From an uncultured Mucilaginibacter sp. (lineage in GTDB: Bacteria > Bacteroidota > Bacteroidia > Sphingobacteriales > Sphingobacteriaceae): a stretch of DNA of 25,358 nt. Below, piece after piece: positions 8,128 to 13,459 of this stretch (the first letter of the stretch is position 1; each line of letters begins with the position of its first letter). The notes below the pieces were generated by a model, which worked only from the letters and a program-made list of their open reading frames with translations, did not search any database and was not told the DNA's origin. The stretch lies in the NCBI RefSeq assembly GCF_946481715.1, contig NZ_CAMLOV010000071.1:1-25358 (forward strand). The letters run 5' to 3'. The position numbers and the translations under genes are program-made.

Positions 8128-9243
8128 CTATTGGTTATAAACCTTCACTATAAATACGTAATTCTTTAGCTTTTTAAGCTGCTGTGTGCGGCTTAAGCCG
8201 GCTAAGGTATTTTTTGAGCTTAGGGTTAAGGTTTTGTTCTTTAAAGAATCAGCAGGGATATCTTGTATGGTTTTCAGGATAAATGCCGATTTCTTGGCAA
8301 ATGCAACGCCTTGGGTTTGGGTTTGCCTTCCGCTAATGATACCGATAACATTTCCTTTCGAATCGAATAGCGGACCGCCGCTGTTACCCGGGTTTACCGG
8401 CACCGATATCATATACTCTGCAGTATCGCCTTTAAAACCTGCATCTGAGGTTAAAGCGCCCGGGCCAAATACTGCCGCATCTGTAGGGTAGCCCAAAGTG
8501 TACACATCCTCGCCTAAATCACTCTTACCTTTTTTGAAACCGTAAGGGATAGTGCCGAGGTTTTTAAAAGACGGGTCGTTTATTTGCAACACAGCCATAT
8601 CATGTGCCGGATCGGTTGATACCAATTTAGTATGGAATGATTCGCCATCGGCATTTTGCACATAAACTGAATCTGCACCATCAACTACGTGGAAGTTTGT
8701 TAAAATATACCCGTCAGTTGAAAGGGCAAAGCCAGTACCACGGTATTTTGCAATAATAGTGGGGCCGGGTTTCTGGGGTTTAACCTTCGGGTCGCCAACG
8801 CCATCTAATTGGCCCCTGAGTGCATTTTGTGCTCCCTTTACTTTATCAACCTCTCTTTTCAACTGCTCAACACGCGGGTCTTTATTTGTTAAATACCCTG
8901 TAAAAAACAAAGTAAGCAACGTAGCAAATATTGCAATAGACGCTGCTACCGATATTTTAGAATGGTGCTGGCGCCATAAACGCACAACTATGGACGGGTG
9001 CGACATTAGATCGTGCGCCAGGGTGTGTACATCTATCTCATCATGGATGGCGTTTAGCCTTAGCTCCATGTTATGCCTGTCGTTATACTGCCTCAATAAC
9101 CCGGTAAAGTTTTTATGCTCTTCCAGTTTTGCTTCAACCGCTGCATCCTTAGTACGTAATGCATCAAATTCCGCACGTTCCTCCAGGGTCATTTCCCCGT
9201 CAAGGTAACGTTCGATCATTTCTAACAGTTGTTCATTTTTCAT
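8128..9243 (-). CDS. Membrane anti-sigma-like protein fused to trypsin/HtrA-type serine protease
   Basis: 371 aa. Residues 1-90 look like the cytoplasmic part of a Bacteroidota anti-sigma factor (LLEMIERYLDGEMTLEERAEFDAL), without a zinc-binding HxxxCxxC motif. One membrane segment spans about 96-117. A Lys/Glu stretch (about 122-147) could be a short coiled coil. A periplasmic S1C-type protease domain spans about 164-335 with a complete triad: His185 (TNFHVVDG), Asp215 (DPAHDMAVLQI) and Ser288 (NPGNSGGPLF). There is no PDZ domain, unlike DegP/DegS. It starts 16 bases after the ECF sigma gene, the classic sigma/anti-sigma arrangement. Inference: it holds the sigma factor at the membrane and senses or cleaves something in the periplasm. 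Confidence 0.88.
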   Translation of the reverse strand: MKNEQLLEMIERYLDGEMTLEERAEFDALRTKDAAVEAKLEEHKNFTGLLRQYNDRHNMELRLNAIHDEIDVHTLAHDLMSHPSIVVRLWRQHHSKISVAASIAIFATLLTLFFTGYLTNKDPRVEQLKREVDKVKGAQNALRGQLDGVGDPKVKPQKPGPTIIAKYRGTGFALSTDGYILTNFHVVDGADSVYVQNADGESFHTKLVSTDPAHDMAVLQINDPSFKNLGTIPYGFKKGKSDLGEDVYTLGYPTDAAVFGPGALTSDAGFKGDTAEYMISVPVNPGNSGGPLFDSKGNVIGIISGRQTQTQGVAFAKKSAFILKTIQDIPADSLKNKTLTLSSKNTLAGLSRTQQLKKLKNYVFIVKVYNQ

Positions 9244-9259
9244 TGCTTGCCCCTCTTTC

Positions 9260-9829
9260 TTATTGTTGCTGAAAAAACAATTTTTTTAGCCTTTGCAGGC
9301 ATTTGTATTTCTGCGTTTTCGCGTTGTCCGCGTTTGTATATCCAAACCGCTCGCAGATATCCTGCATCGATTTATTGTGCATGTAAAAATCCTCCATAAT
9401 GGTTTTACAGGGTTCGCCAAGCAGTTTTAGCGCCTCGCCCATTTTATTGAGCTGCAGGTCGCGTTCCTGGTGCTTTTCTACCTCATCTTCTACCGGCAGG
9501 TAATCTTCAAAATCCTTTATATCACCTCCGTAGCGGTTCATTTGCTTTAAGCGTTTAAGCCAAAGCCGCCTGCAAATGGAGTAAAGATAGGTTTTGAGCT
9601 TGCTGCTTAGTTCAAAATCGCCCCGTTTTACCTTATTATAAAGAACTATAATCGCTTCCTGGTAAACATCCTTTGCATCGTCCTCGTTACCATTATTATT
9701 GATAACCAGCTGCAATATCATCGGAAAATATGCCAGGTATAACTTTTTAAGTACAACGTCGGAATTATTAAGTATACCCAGTATTACTTCACTATCCGCC
9801 GGTATCTCCACATTTAAATGATTATTCAC
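9260..9829 (-). CDS. ECF-type RNA polymerase sigma factor
   Basis: 189 aa. Region 2 lies at about 27-95 (KKLYLAYFPMILQLV, DDAKDVYQEAIIVLYNKV, LKTYLYSICRRLWLKRLKQ) and region 4 at about 135-187 (LLGEPCKTIMEDFYMHNKSM, then DICERFGY with a helix-turn-helix). Regions 1 and 3 are absent, as in ECF factors. The start is GTG at 9829; an in-frame GTG (Val7) slightly downstream is also possible. A promoter-like motif shared with the divergent lipoprotein genes ends 2 bases upstream of this GTG, so the mRNA may be leaderless and the gene autoregulated. It is followed by the membrane anti-sigma/protease gene. Confidence 0.93.
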   Translation of the reverse strand: MNNHLNVEIPADSEVILGILNNSDVVLKKLYLAYFPMILQLVINNNGNEDDAKDVYQEAIIVLYNKVKRGDFELSSKLKTYLYSICRRLWLKRLKQMNRYGGDIKDFEDYLPVEDEVEKHQERDLQLNKMGEALKLLGEPCKTIMEDFYMHNKSMQDICERFGYTNADNAKTQKYKCLQRLKKLFFQQQ

Positions 9830-9831
9830 TA

Positions 9832-9861
9832 CTTAATACGCTTTATACTAAATTGTAACCC
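9832..9861 (-). promoter_or_regulatory. Candidate ECF promoter of the sigma factor gene
   Basis: On the minus strand: GGGTTAC (9861-9855), a 16-nt spacer, then TATTAAG (9838-9832). Box sequences and spacing match the element at 11258-11288 in front of a small lipoprotein gene. The position predicts transcription starting at or just inside the annotated GTG. Confidence 0.6.
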
Positions 9862-10052
9862 AATATTATCAACTATTTTTTCCTAGCGGGAAAATCATCC
9901 GCTCCTGTACGATAATCAGCGGCCAAAACCGCCAAATCAACCTGCAATATCGGGTTAATATTTGAGAGCTTGGGCGCCCCATGGCATAATAATTGAATTC
10001 GTTTTTGTATCAAACTTGTATTTAAACACTTACAAACATCAAACTATCAACC

Positions 10053-10292
10053 ATGAAAAATCACATCAAATACCGCATTTTAGCTTTAGCCCTGGTCCTA
10101 TCGGCAGCGGCATGCGGCGGCGCGGGCGGCAGCCAGCACCCCGATTCGCTTAAAGCAGATACTTCTGTTGTAGCCGATTCTGCCAAAACACCAATTACGC
10201 CCGCTCCCGGCTCAAACGGCTCGGCCATATCGGCAGATACCGGGCTGGATAAATCCGGCTCGGGCGGTACGGATACTACAAAAAAGCCGTAA
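10053..10292 (+). CDS. Small lipoprotein, family member 1
   Basis: 79 aa. MKNHIKYRILALALVLSAAAC is a lipoprotein signal with Cys at about 21. The mature part is low-complexity: Ser/Asp/Thr/Gly/Pro with KADTS, VVADSAKT, SADTGLDKSGSGG and a DTTKKP end. The MKNxxK start and the Asp-Ser/Thr-Lys tail match the next three genes, so this is the most divergent member of a tandem family of four. The clear GGGTTAC-type promoter of its sisters is not seen here. It is divergent from the ECF sigma gene across 223 bases. Probably a surface or periplasmic lipid-anchored peptide; function unknown. Confidence 0.8.
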   Translation: MKNHIKYRILALALVLSAAACGGAGGSQHPDSLKADTSVVADSAKTPITPAPGSNGSAISADTGLDKSGSGGTDTTKKP

Positions 10293-10298
10293 AAATAA

Positions 10299-10361
10299 AA
10301 TATCGAATGCCGAATTTCGAACTTTCAGAAATTGGATATTCATCATTCGGCATTCAATATT
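10299..10361. repeat. Inverted repeat AATATYGAATGCCGAAT
   Basis: The 17-nt arms at 10299-10315 and 10345-10361 are complementary at all but one position. They lie directly after the first small lipoprotein gene and may act as a weak terminator or RNA-stabilising hairpin. This type of palindrome is frequent between genes in Bacteroidota. Confidence 0.75.
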
Positions 10362-10398
10362 AAAATGCCTAAGCCCTTTTTCCTCGCAAAATTCTCAT

Positions 10399-10430
10399 GG
10401 GTTACCTTTTTCATGTTCGGTATATTAAGG
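10399..10430 (+). promoter_or_regulatory. GGGTTAC/TATATTAAGG motif (copy A)
   Basis: GGGTTACCTTTTT (10399-10411), then TTCGG and TATATTAAGG (10421-10430), 15 bases before the ATG of the second small lipoprotein gene. The spacer to TATATTAAGG is 15 nt, one shorter than in copies B and D. Read as an ECF-type -35/-10 pair. Confidence 0.55.
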
Positions 10431-10445
10431 CTAAACAAAACAAAC

Positions 10446-10631
10446 ATGAAAAATCAAATCAAACTTGCCCTGGTGGCCCTTGCAGCATCTGCCACCATCA
10501 TCGCCTGCGACCCGCCAAAAGTTAAAACCGAAGAAACTGTGAAAACAGACTCGGTAAAAGCCGACAGCCTTAAAAAGGACTCGGTTACCATTAAGACCGA
10601 CTCGGTACAAAAAGATTCTGTAAAAAAATAA
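10446..10631 (+). CDS. Small lipoprotein, family member 2
   Basis: 61 aa from the ATG at 10446. The frame stays open upstream to 10332, but the lipoprotein signal begins exactly here (MKNQIKLALVALAASATIIAC, Cys21) and the promoter motif lies between, so the longer form is rejected. The mature peptide of about 40 residues is made almost only of Lys, Asp, Ser, Val and Thr in imperfect KxDSV repeats (VKTDSVKADSLKKDSV and so on). It is predicted to be a highly charged, unstructured, lipid-anchored peptide. No known domain. Confidence 0.8.
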   Translation: MKNQIKLALVALAASATIIACDPPKVKTEETVKTDSVKADSLKKDSVTIKTDSVQKDSVKK

Positions 10632-10828
10632 CCTGCAACCTTATCACAGGTTAAGAGTAAGGGGACGCCTTTGCTCTTTGCTGTTTTAGTTAATTTAAAA
10701 TTTAACTTAGTAGCTTTTTTTATCGCTTCCTGCCCATGGCATTTTAGGCCGCTCCTACAAATTACGCACTGGTATTCAGTCAATTACCTATAAAATCTAT
10801 AGGTTTTATTATTTATTTGAAAAACGAT

Positions 10829-10860
10829 GGGTTACCTTTTTATTTTTGGGGTATAAAGGT
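10829..10860 (+). promoter_or_regulatory. GGGTTAC-16-TATAAAGG motif (copy B)
   Basis: GGGTTACCTTTTTA, then TATAAAGG at 10852-10859, with exactly 16 nt between the boxes. It lies 117 bases before the third small lipoprotein gene. Confidence 0.55.
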
Positions 10861-10893
10861 AAAGTAACCACTAAAAATTTATTTTAAACTTTT

Positions 10894-10923
10894 GGGTTAC
10901 CTTTTGTAATATCAGGAATTAAC
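10894..10923 (+). promoter_or_regulatory. GGGTTAC-16-AATTAAC motif (copy C)
   Basis: GGGTTACCTTTTG, 16-nt spacer, then AATTAAC. The downstream box is a weaker match. It lies 53 bases before the ATG at 10977, so together with copy B the gene may have two promoters. Confidence 0.45.
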
Positions 10924-10976
10924 AACCTGTAACAATAGAATAAATAATATATTATATAACTCCCAAACACACAAAC

Positions 10977-11180
10977 ATGAAAAATTCATTCAAACTTGCG
11001 GTTTTAGCTTTAGCTATCTCTGTTTCTGCTGTAGCTTGTAAAGGTAAATCTGCTACCGAAGGTGGCGATACAACTGTAGTTGATTCTACTGTAAAAGTTG
11101 ATTCTACTGTAAAAGTTGATTCTACTGTAAAAGATACTACTGTAGTTGACACAACTAAAAAAGACACTACAAAAAAATAA
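10977..11180 (+). CDS. Small lipoprotein, family member 3, VDSTVK repeats
   Basis: 67 aa. The signal is MKNSFKLAVLALAISVSAVAC with Cys21, then KGKSATEGGDTTV. The centre is three identical 18-bp units (11079-11132, GTTGATTCTACTGTAAAA) encoding VDSTVK, followed by VKDTTVVDTTKKDTTKK. Signal and KGK start are shared with the next gene, so the two are recent paralogues that differ in their repeat unit. Exact DNA repeats predict length variation between strains by slippage. Function unknown; predicted to be an exported, disordered, lipid-anchored peptide under ECF control. Confidence 0.85.
   Translation: MKNSFKLAVLALAISVSAVACKGKSATEGGDTTVVDSTVKVDSTVKVDSTVKDTTVVDTTKKDTTKK
11079..11132 (+). repeat. 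Three perfect 18-bp tandem repeats (VDSTVK)
   Basis: GTTGATTCTACTGTAAAA occurs three times without mismatch inside the third small lipoprotein gene. A fourth, diverged unit follows. Confidence 0.97.
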
Positions 11181-11222
11181 TCTTAAACCTTTTAGGTTTT
11201 AAGATTTATTAGTTTTTCAACG

Positions 11223-11272
11223 AAAAAGGTAATCTGTGTATTTTTTTTTAAATACATGGGTTACCTTTTTTT
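11223..11272 (+). terminator. Long hairpin terminator overlapping promoter copy D
   Basis: The 20-nt arms at 11223-11242 and 11251-11270 pair fully as RNA (17 Watson-Crick, 3 G-U) around an 8-nt U-rich loop, and T's follow. It lies 42 bases after the third lipoprotein gene. The GGGTTACCTTTTT of motif copy D is the 3' arm, so terminator and next promoter share sequence. Confidence 0.7.
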
Positions 11273-11288
11273 GTTTCGGGTATTAAGG
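11258..11288 (+). promoter_or_regulatory. GGGTTAC-16-TATTAAGG motif (copy D)
   Basis: GGGTTAC (11258-11264), 16 nt, TATTAAGG (11281-11288). Boxes and spacing are the same as upstream of the ECF sigma gene. It lies 36 bases before the ATG of the fourth small lipoprotein gene. Confidence 0.6.
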
Positions 11289-11324
11289 TGTGAAAACTAT
11301 TAAATCACTTAAAAACACACAAAA

Positions 11325-11528
11325 ATGAAAAATGCATTCAAAATTGGCTTTTTAGCCTTAGCTATCGCGGTTTCTGCTGCTGCTTGTAAAGGTAAAACTG
11401 ATGCTGCTGCTACAGATTCAGCTGCAATGGATTCAGCTAAAATGGATTCAGCTAAAATGGACACAGCTGCTAAAATGGATTCAGCTAAAATGGACACAGC
11501 TGCTAAAGACACTACTAAAAAAATGTAA
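11325..11528 (+). CDS. Small lipoprotein, family member 4, MDSAK repeats
   Basis: 67 aa. The signal MKNAFKIGFLALAIAVSAAAC (Cys21) and KGK are close to those of the preceding gene. The mature part is built of MDSAK and MDTAAK units (15- and 18-bp DNA repeats, about 11415-11510) and ends AAKDTTKKM, so the whole mature peptide is repeats of an acidic, a hydroxyl and a basic residue with Ala/Met. A strong terminator follows and closes the tandem family. The change of repeat unit between paralogues while signal and charge pattern stay constant suggests selection on composition rather than on sequence. Function unknown. Confidence 0.85.
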   Translation: MKNAFKIGFLALAIAVSAAACKGKTDAAATDSAAMDSAKMDSAKMDTAAKMDSAKMDTAAKDTTKKM

Positions 11529-11540
11529 TTATTTTTTAGT

Positions 11541-11578
11541 AAAAAGGCCCTCTGGTTTACTCCGGAGGGCCTTTTTGT
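11541..11578 (+). terminator. Strong terminator after the lipoprotein family
   Basis: A 15-bp stem (11541-11555 with 11562-11576, one G-U pair) with a 6-nt loop ends in TTTTT, 12 bases after the stop. Confidence 0.95.
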
Positions 11579-11638
11579 TGGGCAAAATTCTGCAAAAACA
11601 TTTGCACCCACATTTGTTTATTGCTGAAAGCCTGCTTT

Positions 11639-12076
11639 ATGAAATATGCCGAATGGAATAAACTTACCCCGGAAGAGAAAAGTACTGCACACTGGAAGCA
11701 TCATCCGCGTATACGGGTAGCCAGCATTTTTTCGGTGCTATTTGCAATTGTTTTTTTCGTTGTGTTGTTAAGGATTTTTCAAAATAAGCGGGTGCATGTA
11801 AACCGCAAGCCAAATGCCATGGAAGCTTTTACGGTATCTAAAGCAATTGTAAAAAATACATTAAAACACCCCGCCGCGGCATCTTTCCCTTCCAATAAAT
11901 ACAAGTCGGTGATTGACACTGCTGCAAGCACCTACCAAATTACATCAACAGTAAACAGCCAGGACAGCAGTGGCAAAACCCTAAAATTAAACTGGAAATT
12001 AAACCTGGCCTACACCGGCGGCGATTGGGCCGACACTACGAGCTGGCGTGTAGATGGAATGCAAATTAGCCAATAG
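11639..12076 (+). CDS. Hypothetical single-pass membrane protein
   Basis: 145 aa from the ATG at 11639; a TTG six codons earlier is a poorer start. A polar N-terminus with a His/Lys-rich stretch (HWKHHPRIR) precedes one membrane segment at about 29-45 (IFSVLFAIVFFVVLLRI). The C-terminal part (about 63-145) has the pattern EAFTVSKAIVKNTLKHPAAA, FPS, then beta-type segments ending YTGGDWADTTSWRVDGMQI. It resembles a small domain of unknown function seen in various membrane proteins and lipoproteins (Lys near a P-x-S/T-A-x-FP motif), but I cannot name it. By topology the C-terminal domain is likely periplasmic. It follows a strong terminator, so it has its own promoter. Confidence 0.75.
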   Translation: MKYAEWNKLTPEEKSTAHWKHHPRIRVASIFSVLFAIVFFVVLLRIFQNKRVHVNRKPNAMEAFTVSKAIVKNTLKHPAAASFPSNKYKSVIDTAASTYQITSTVNSQDSSGKTLKLNWKLNLAYTGGDWADTTSWRVDGMQISQ

Positions 12077-12261
12077 TTCATGGTTCATAGCCGATGGTTG
12101 ATAGGCAGGGGATGGTTATATTTCCAATACAATGAACTATGACGATGATCTATCAATAGCGGTAGTTCATAGCCGATAGTTCATAGGCTGGGGATTAGTG
12201 TACCTCCAATACACAACTAACCAAAACCATGATCTATGAACCATCTGCTATAAACCATCAA
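12077..12261. repeat. GTTCATAGCCGATAGTT-type repeat cluster
   Basis: Two imperfect tandem units of roughly 85 bases (about 12074-12155 and 12160-12240) both contain GTTCATAGCCGAT, TTSATAGGCWGGGGAT and TCCAATACA. The right end (CTATGAACCATCTGC, ATAAACCATCAACTA) is complementary to the left end, so the whole stretch can fold back. It separates two convergent genes. Related sequences occur at 15397-15464. Confidence 0.7.
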
Positions 12262-12720
12262 CTAATGCAGCACGCCATCGCGCAGGGCCTTTATAGTGTC
12301 GTGCGCTGCGTTTAGCGCAACTTGTTGTTTACTCAGTATTTCGCGGATATAAGCCGGGAAATGCCTCTCCTCAAGAGCGGTTTTATATGCTTTTTTTATG
12401 GCATCTTCGCCAAACTCGCATTCCTCTAAAATACTGTGAGTGCTGTGCCCGCTAAAGGCTGCCTTAAGGTCGAGCCAGGTGCGGTGCAACTTACCGCTGG
12501 TTGATGTGCCGGTTTCAATATCCGTACTAAGGGCAACTACTTCTGTAGCAATTTCCATTTTAAACCGGTGGCTTTCGCCGATCAGGTTTGTAAAGGTAGC
12601 CCTTAGCCCGGCATCGCCATCATTCAATTCGTGTAGTGCACGTTCAAAACCGGCAATACGGTCGTTATTAATTAACACCAAGTCATTCAAAGTTTCGCTT
12701 ATTGCTTTTGCATTTTCCAT
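12262..12720 (-). CDS. PA2169-type four-helix-bundle protein (DUF2383)
   Basis: 152 aa from the ATG at 12720. The frame runs 11 codons further up, but a perfect Shine-Dalgarno AAAGGAGG (12729-12736, read on the minus strand) sits just before this ATG, and the upstream part overlaps a terminator. The protein is all-helical with DLVLINNDRIAGFERAL, FTNLIGESHRFKMEI, HRTWLDLKAAF and ILEECEFGEDAIKKAYKTAL, matching the ferritin-like PA2169/DUF2383 family often linked to stress response. No signal peptide, so cytoplasmic. Its Shine-Dalgarno is unusual for this genome and suggests strong translation. It lies downstream of the 55-aa membrane protein gene on the same strand. Confidence 0.88.
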   Translation of the reverse strand: MENAKAISETLNDLVLINNDRIAGFERALHELNDGDAGLRATFTNLIGESHRFKMEIATEVVALSTDIETGTSTSGKLHRTWLDLKAAFSGHSTHSILEECEFGEDAIKKAYKTALEERHFPAYIREILSKQQVALNAAHDTIKALRDGVLH

Positions 12721-12728
12721 TGGTCTAT

Positions 12729-12736
12729 CCTCCTTT
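12729..12736 (-). promoter_or_regulatory. Strong Shine-Dalgarno setting the DUF2383 start
   Basis: AAAGGAGG on the minus strand, 8 bases before ATG 12720. It is the only canonical site in the window with a proper gene behind it. Confidence 0.8.
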
Positions 12737-12750
12737 GTAAGAAAACAGCA

Positions 12751-12789
12751 CAAAAAAGGTATTGTTTCAATTAATAAACAATACCTTTT
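12751..12789 (-). terminator. Terminator of the small membrane protein transcript
   Basis: A 14-bp perfect stem (AAAAGGTATTGTTT 12754-12767 with 12776-12789) and an 8-nt loop. On the minus strand it ends in CCTTTTTTG. It lies between the 55-aa gene and the DUF2383 gene, so DUF2383 is expressed either by readthrough or from a promoter inside this short gap. Confidence 0.85.
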
Positions 12790-12816
12790 GGTTAATTAGA
12801 ATAAGTTTTATTTTAT

Positions 12817-12984
12817 TTATTGCTTCCCTCTGAAAGCAGATACTATCCAGAGGATGATGCCGATTATAACAATAACGGCTATAATGCCAACTGCGGCGCC
12901 CGCTTTAAATATGCCGCTGATTACAGAGCAGCTGCTAAGTGTAAAAAGCAAGGCTGCGAATAAAAATAAGTTTAATTTTTTCAT
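12817..12984 (-). CDS. Small membrane lipoprotein, 55 aa
   Basis: The ORF reads MKKLNLFLFAALLFTLSSC, then SVISGIFKAGAAVG, a membrane stretch (GIIAVIVIIGIILWIV) and a basic end SAFRGKQ. It has a lipoprotein signal (LSSC, Cys19) plus one further hydrophobic segment. Similar short proteins are common in Bacteroidota and, as I recall, are sometimes misnamed phosphatidate cytidylyltransferase; nothing here supports that enzyme. A strong terminator 27 bases after the stop and the stress-type neighbour DUF2383 support it being a real gene. Function unknown. Confidence 0.75.
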   Translation of the reverse strand: MKKLNLFLFAALLFTLSSCSVISGIFKAGAAVGIIAVIVIIGIILWIVSAFRGKQ

Positions 12985-13058
12985 GGTACGATATCGATAG
13001 ATTTATGATAAAAAACCAATACAATAACCGCACCTGATTCAAAAAACAGGTAAAAAGT

Positions 13059-13175
13059 TTAGTTTTCTTCTATACTTGCTGTTTCTGTAGGCAAAAAACG
13101 TACAGCAATCAATACAATAAAAAAACTCATCGCAAACAATGTTACCACCGTTTCCACAATCAATAGTAAATTCAT
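13059..13175 (-). CDS. Predicted single-pass membrane microprotein, 38 aa
   Basis: The ORF has ATG at 13175 and TAA at 13059-13061. Residues 3-28 are hydrophobic (LLLIVETVVTLFAMSFFIVL, then IAV), followed by RFLPTETASIEEN, a short polar acidic tail. It lies 74 bases upstream of the 55-aa lipoprotein gene on the same strand and may share its transcript. It was identified by composition and position only. No Shine-Dalgarno, as is normal here. Confidence 0.5.
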   Translation of the reverse strand: MNLLLIVETVVTLFAMSFFIVLIAVRFLPTETASIEEN

Positions 13176-13459
13176 CACAAGAAAATTAAAAGGCGCAAAG
13201 CACCGTTAAAAAATTTTAGGTTAATCGGGTACCCCGACTCAAATACGATGTTTTTTGTAGATAGGAATTACTAATTTAAATATTGCTTTGATAAAAAAAA
13301 AGCTTTTATGAAAAAAAAATGAAATTTTTAAGGAAGATAATTTTTAAGCAAATAAAAAGCCTTGTAATTAAATGTTAAACATACATATAATTTTAAATTA
13401 ACGTTAAACTATTGATAACCTGATTAAAACAAGTGTAAATTTGGTGCCTATAACATTTT
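13176..13459. other. AT-rich divergent intergenic region
   Basis: 284 bases between the minus-strand microprotein gene and the plus-strand ModF-like gene. It is strongly AT-rich with poly-A tracts around 13290-13320. No gene seen; it should hold the promoters of both sides. Confidence 0.6.
13412..13443 (+). promoter_or_regulatory. Bacteroidota housekeeping promoter of the ModF-like gene
   Basis: TTG at 13412-13414, a 21-nt spacer and TAAATTTG at 13436-13443, a full match to the -7 consensus TAnnTTTG. It ends 16 bases before the ATG, giving a 5' leader of about 10 bases. Confidence 0.7.

Larger units (their letters stand above)
10632..10976 (+). other. Intergenic region with two tandem copies of the lipoprotein promoter motif
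   Basis: The 345 bases hold no supported gene. A stem TAACCTG/CAGGTTA (10629-10635 with 10647-10653), without a T run, follows the previous gene. The right half carries motif copies B and C and is very AT-rich up to the next ATG. Confidence 0.6.

Noticed and set aside
8759..9208. 149-codon plus-strand ORF opposite the protease gene
   Set aside because: Shadow of a well-supported minus-strand gene; its translation is Ser/Cys-rich and domain-free.
10332..10445. Upstream extension of the second small lipoprotein gene
   Set aside because: The lipoprotein signal starts at ATG 10446, and the extension covers an inverted repeat and the promoter motif.
11079..11514. Regular short repeats that might suggest a CRISPR array
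   Set aside because: The units are contiguous, 15-18 bp, without unique spacers, and in frame inside lipoprotein genes.
12077..12261. Possible mobile element at the GTTCATAG repeat cluster
   Set aside because: No transposase, no target-site duplication seen; it fits simple intergenic repeats.
12721..12753. 11-codon N-terminal extension of the DUF2383 protein
   Set aside because: A perfect Shine-Dalgarno marks ATG 12720, and the extension encodes the ribosome site itself.
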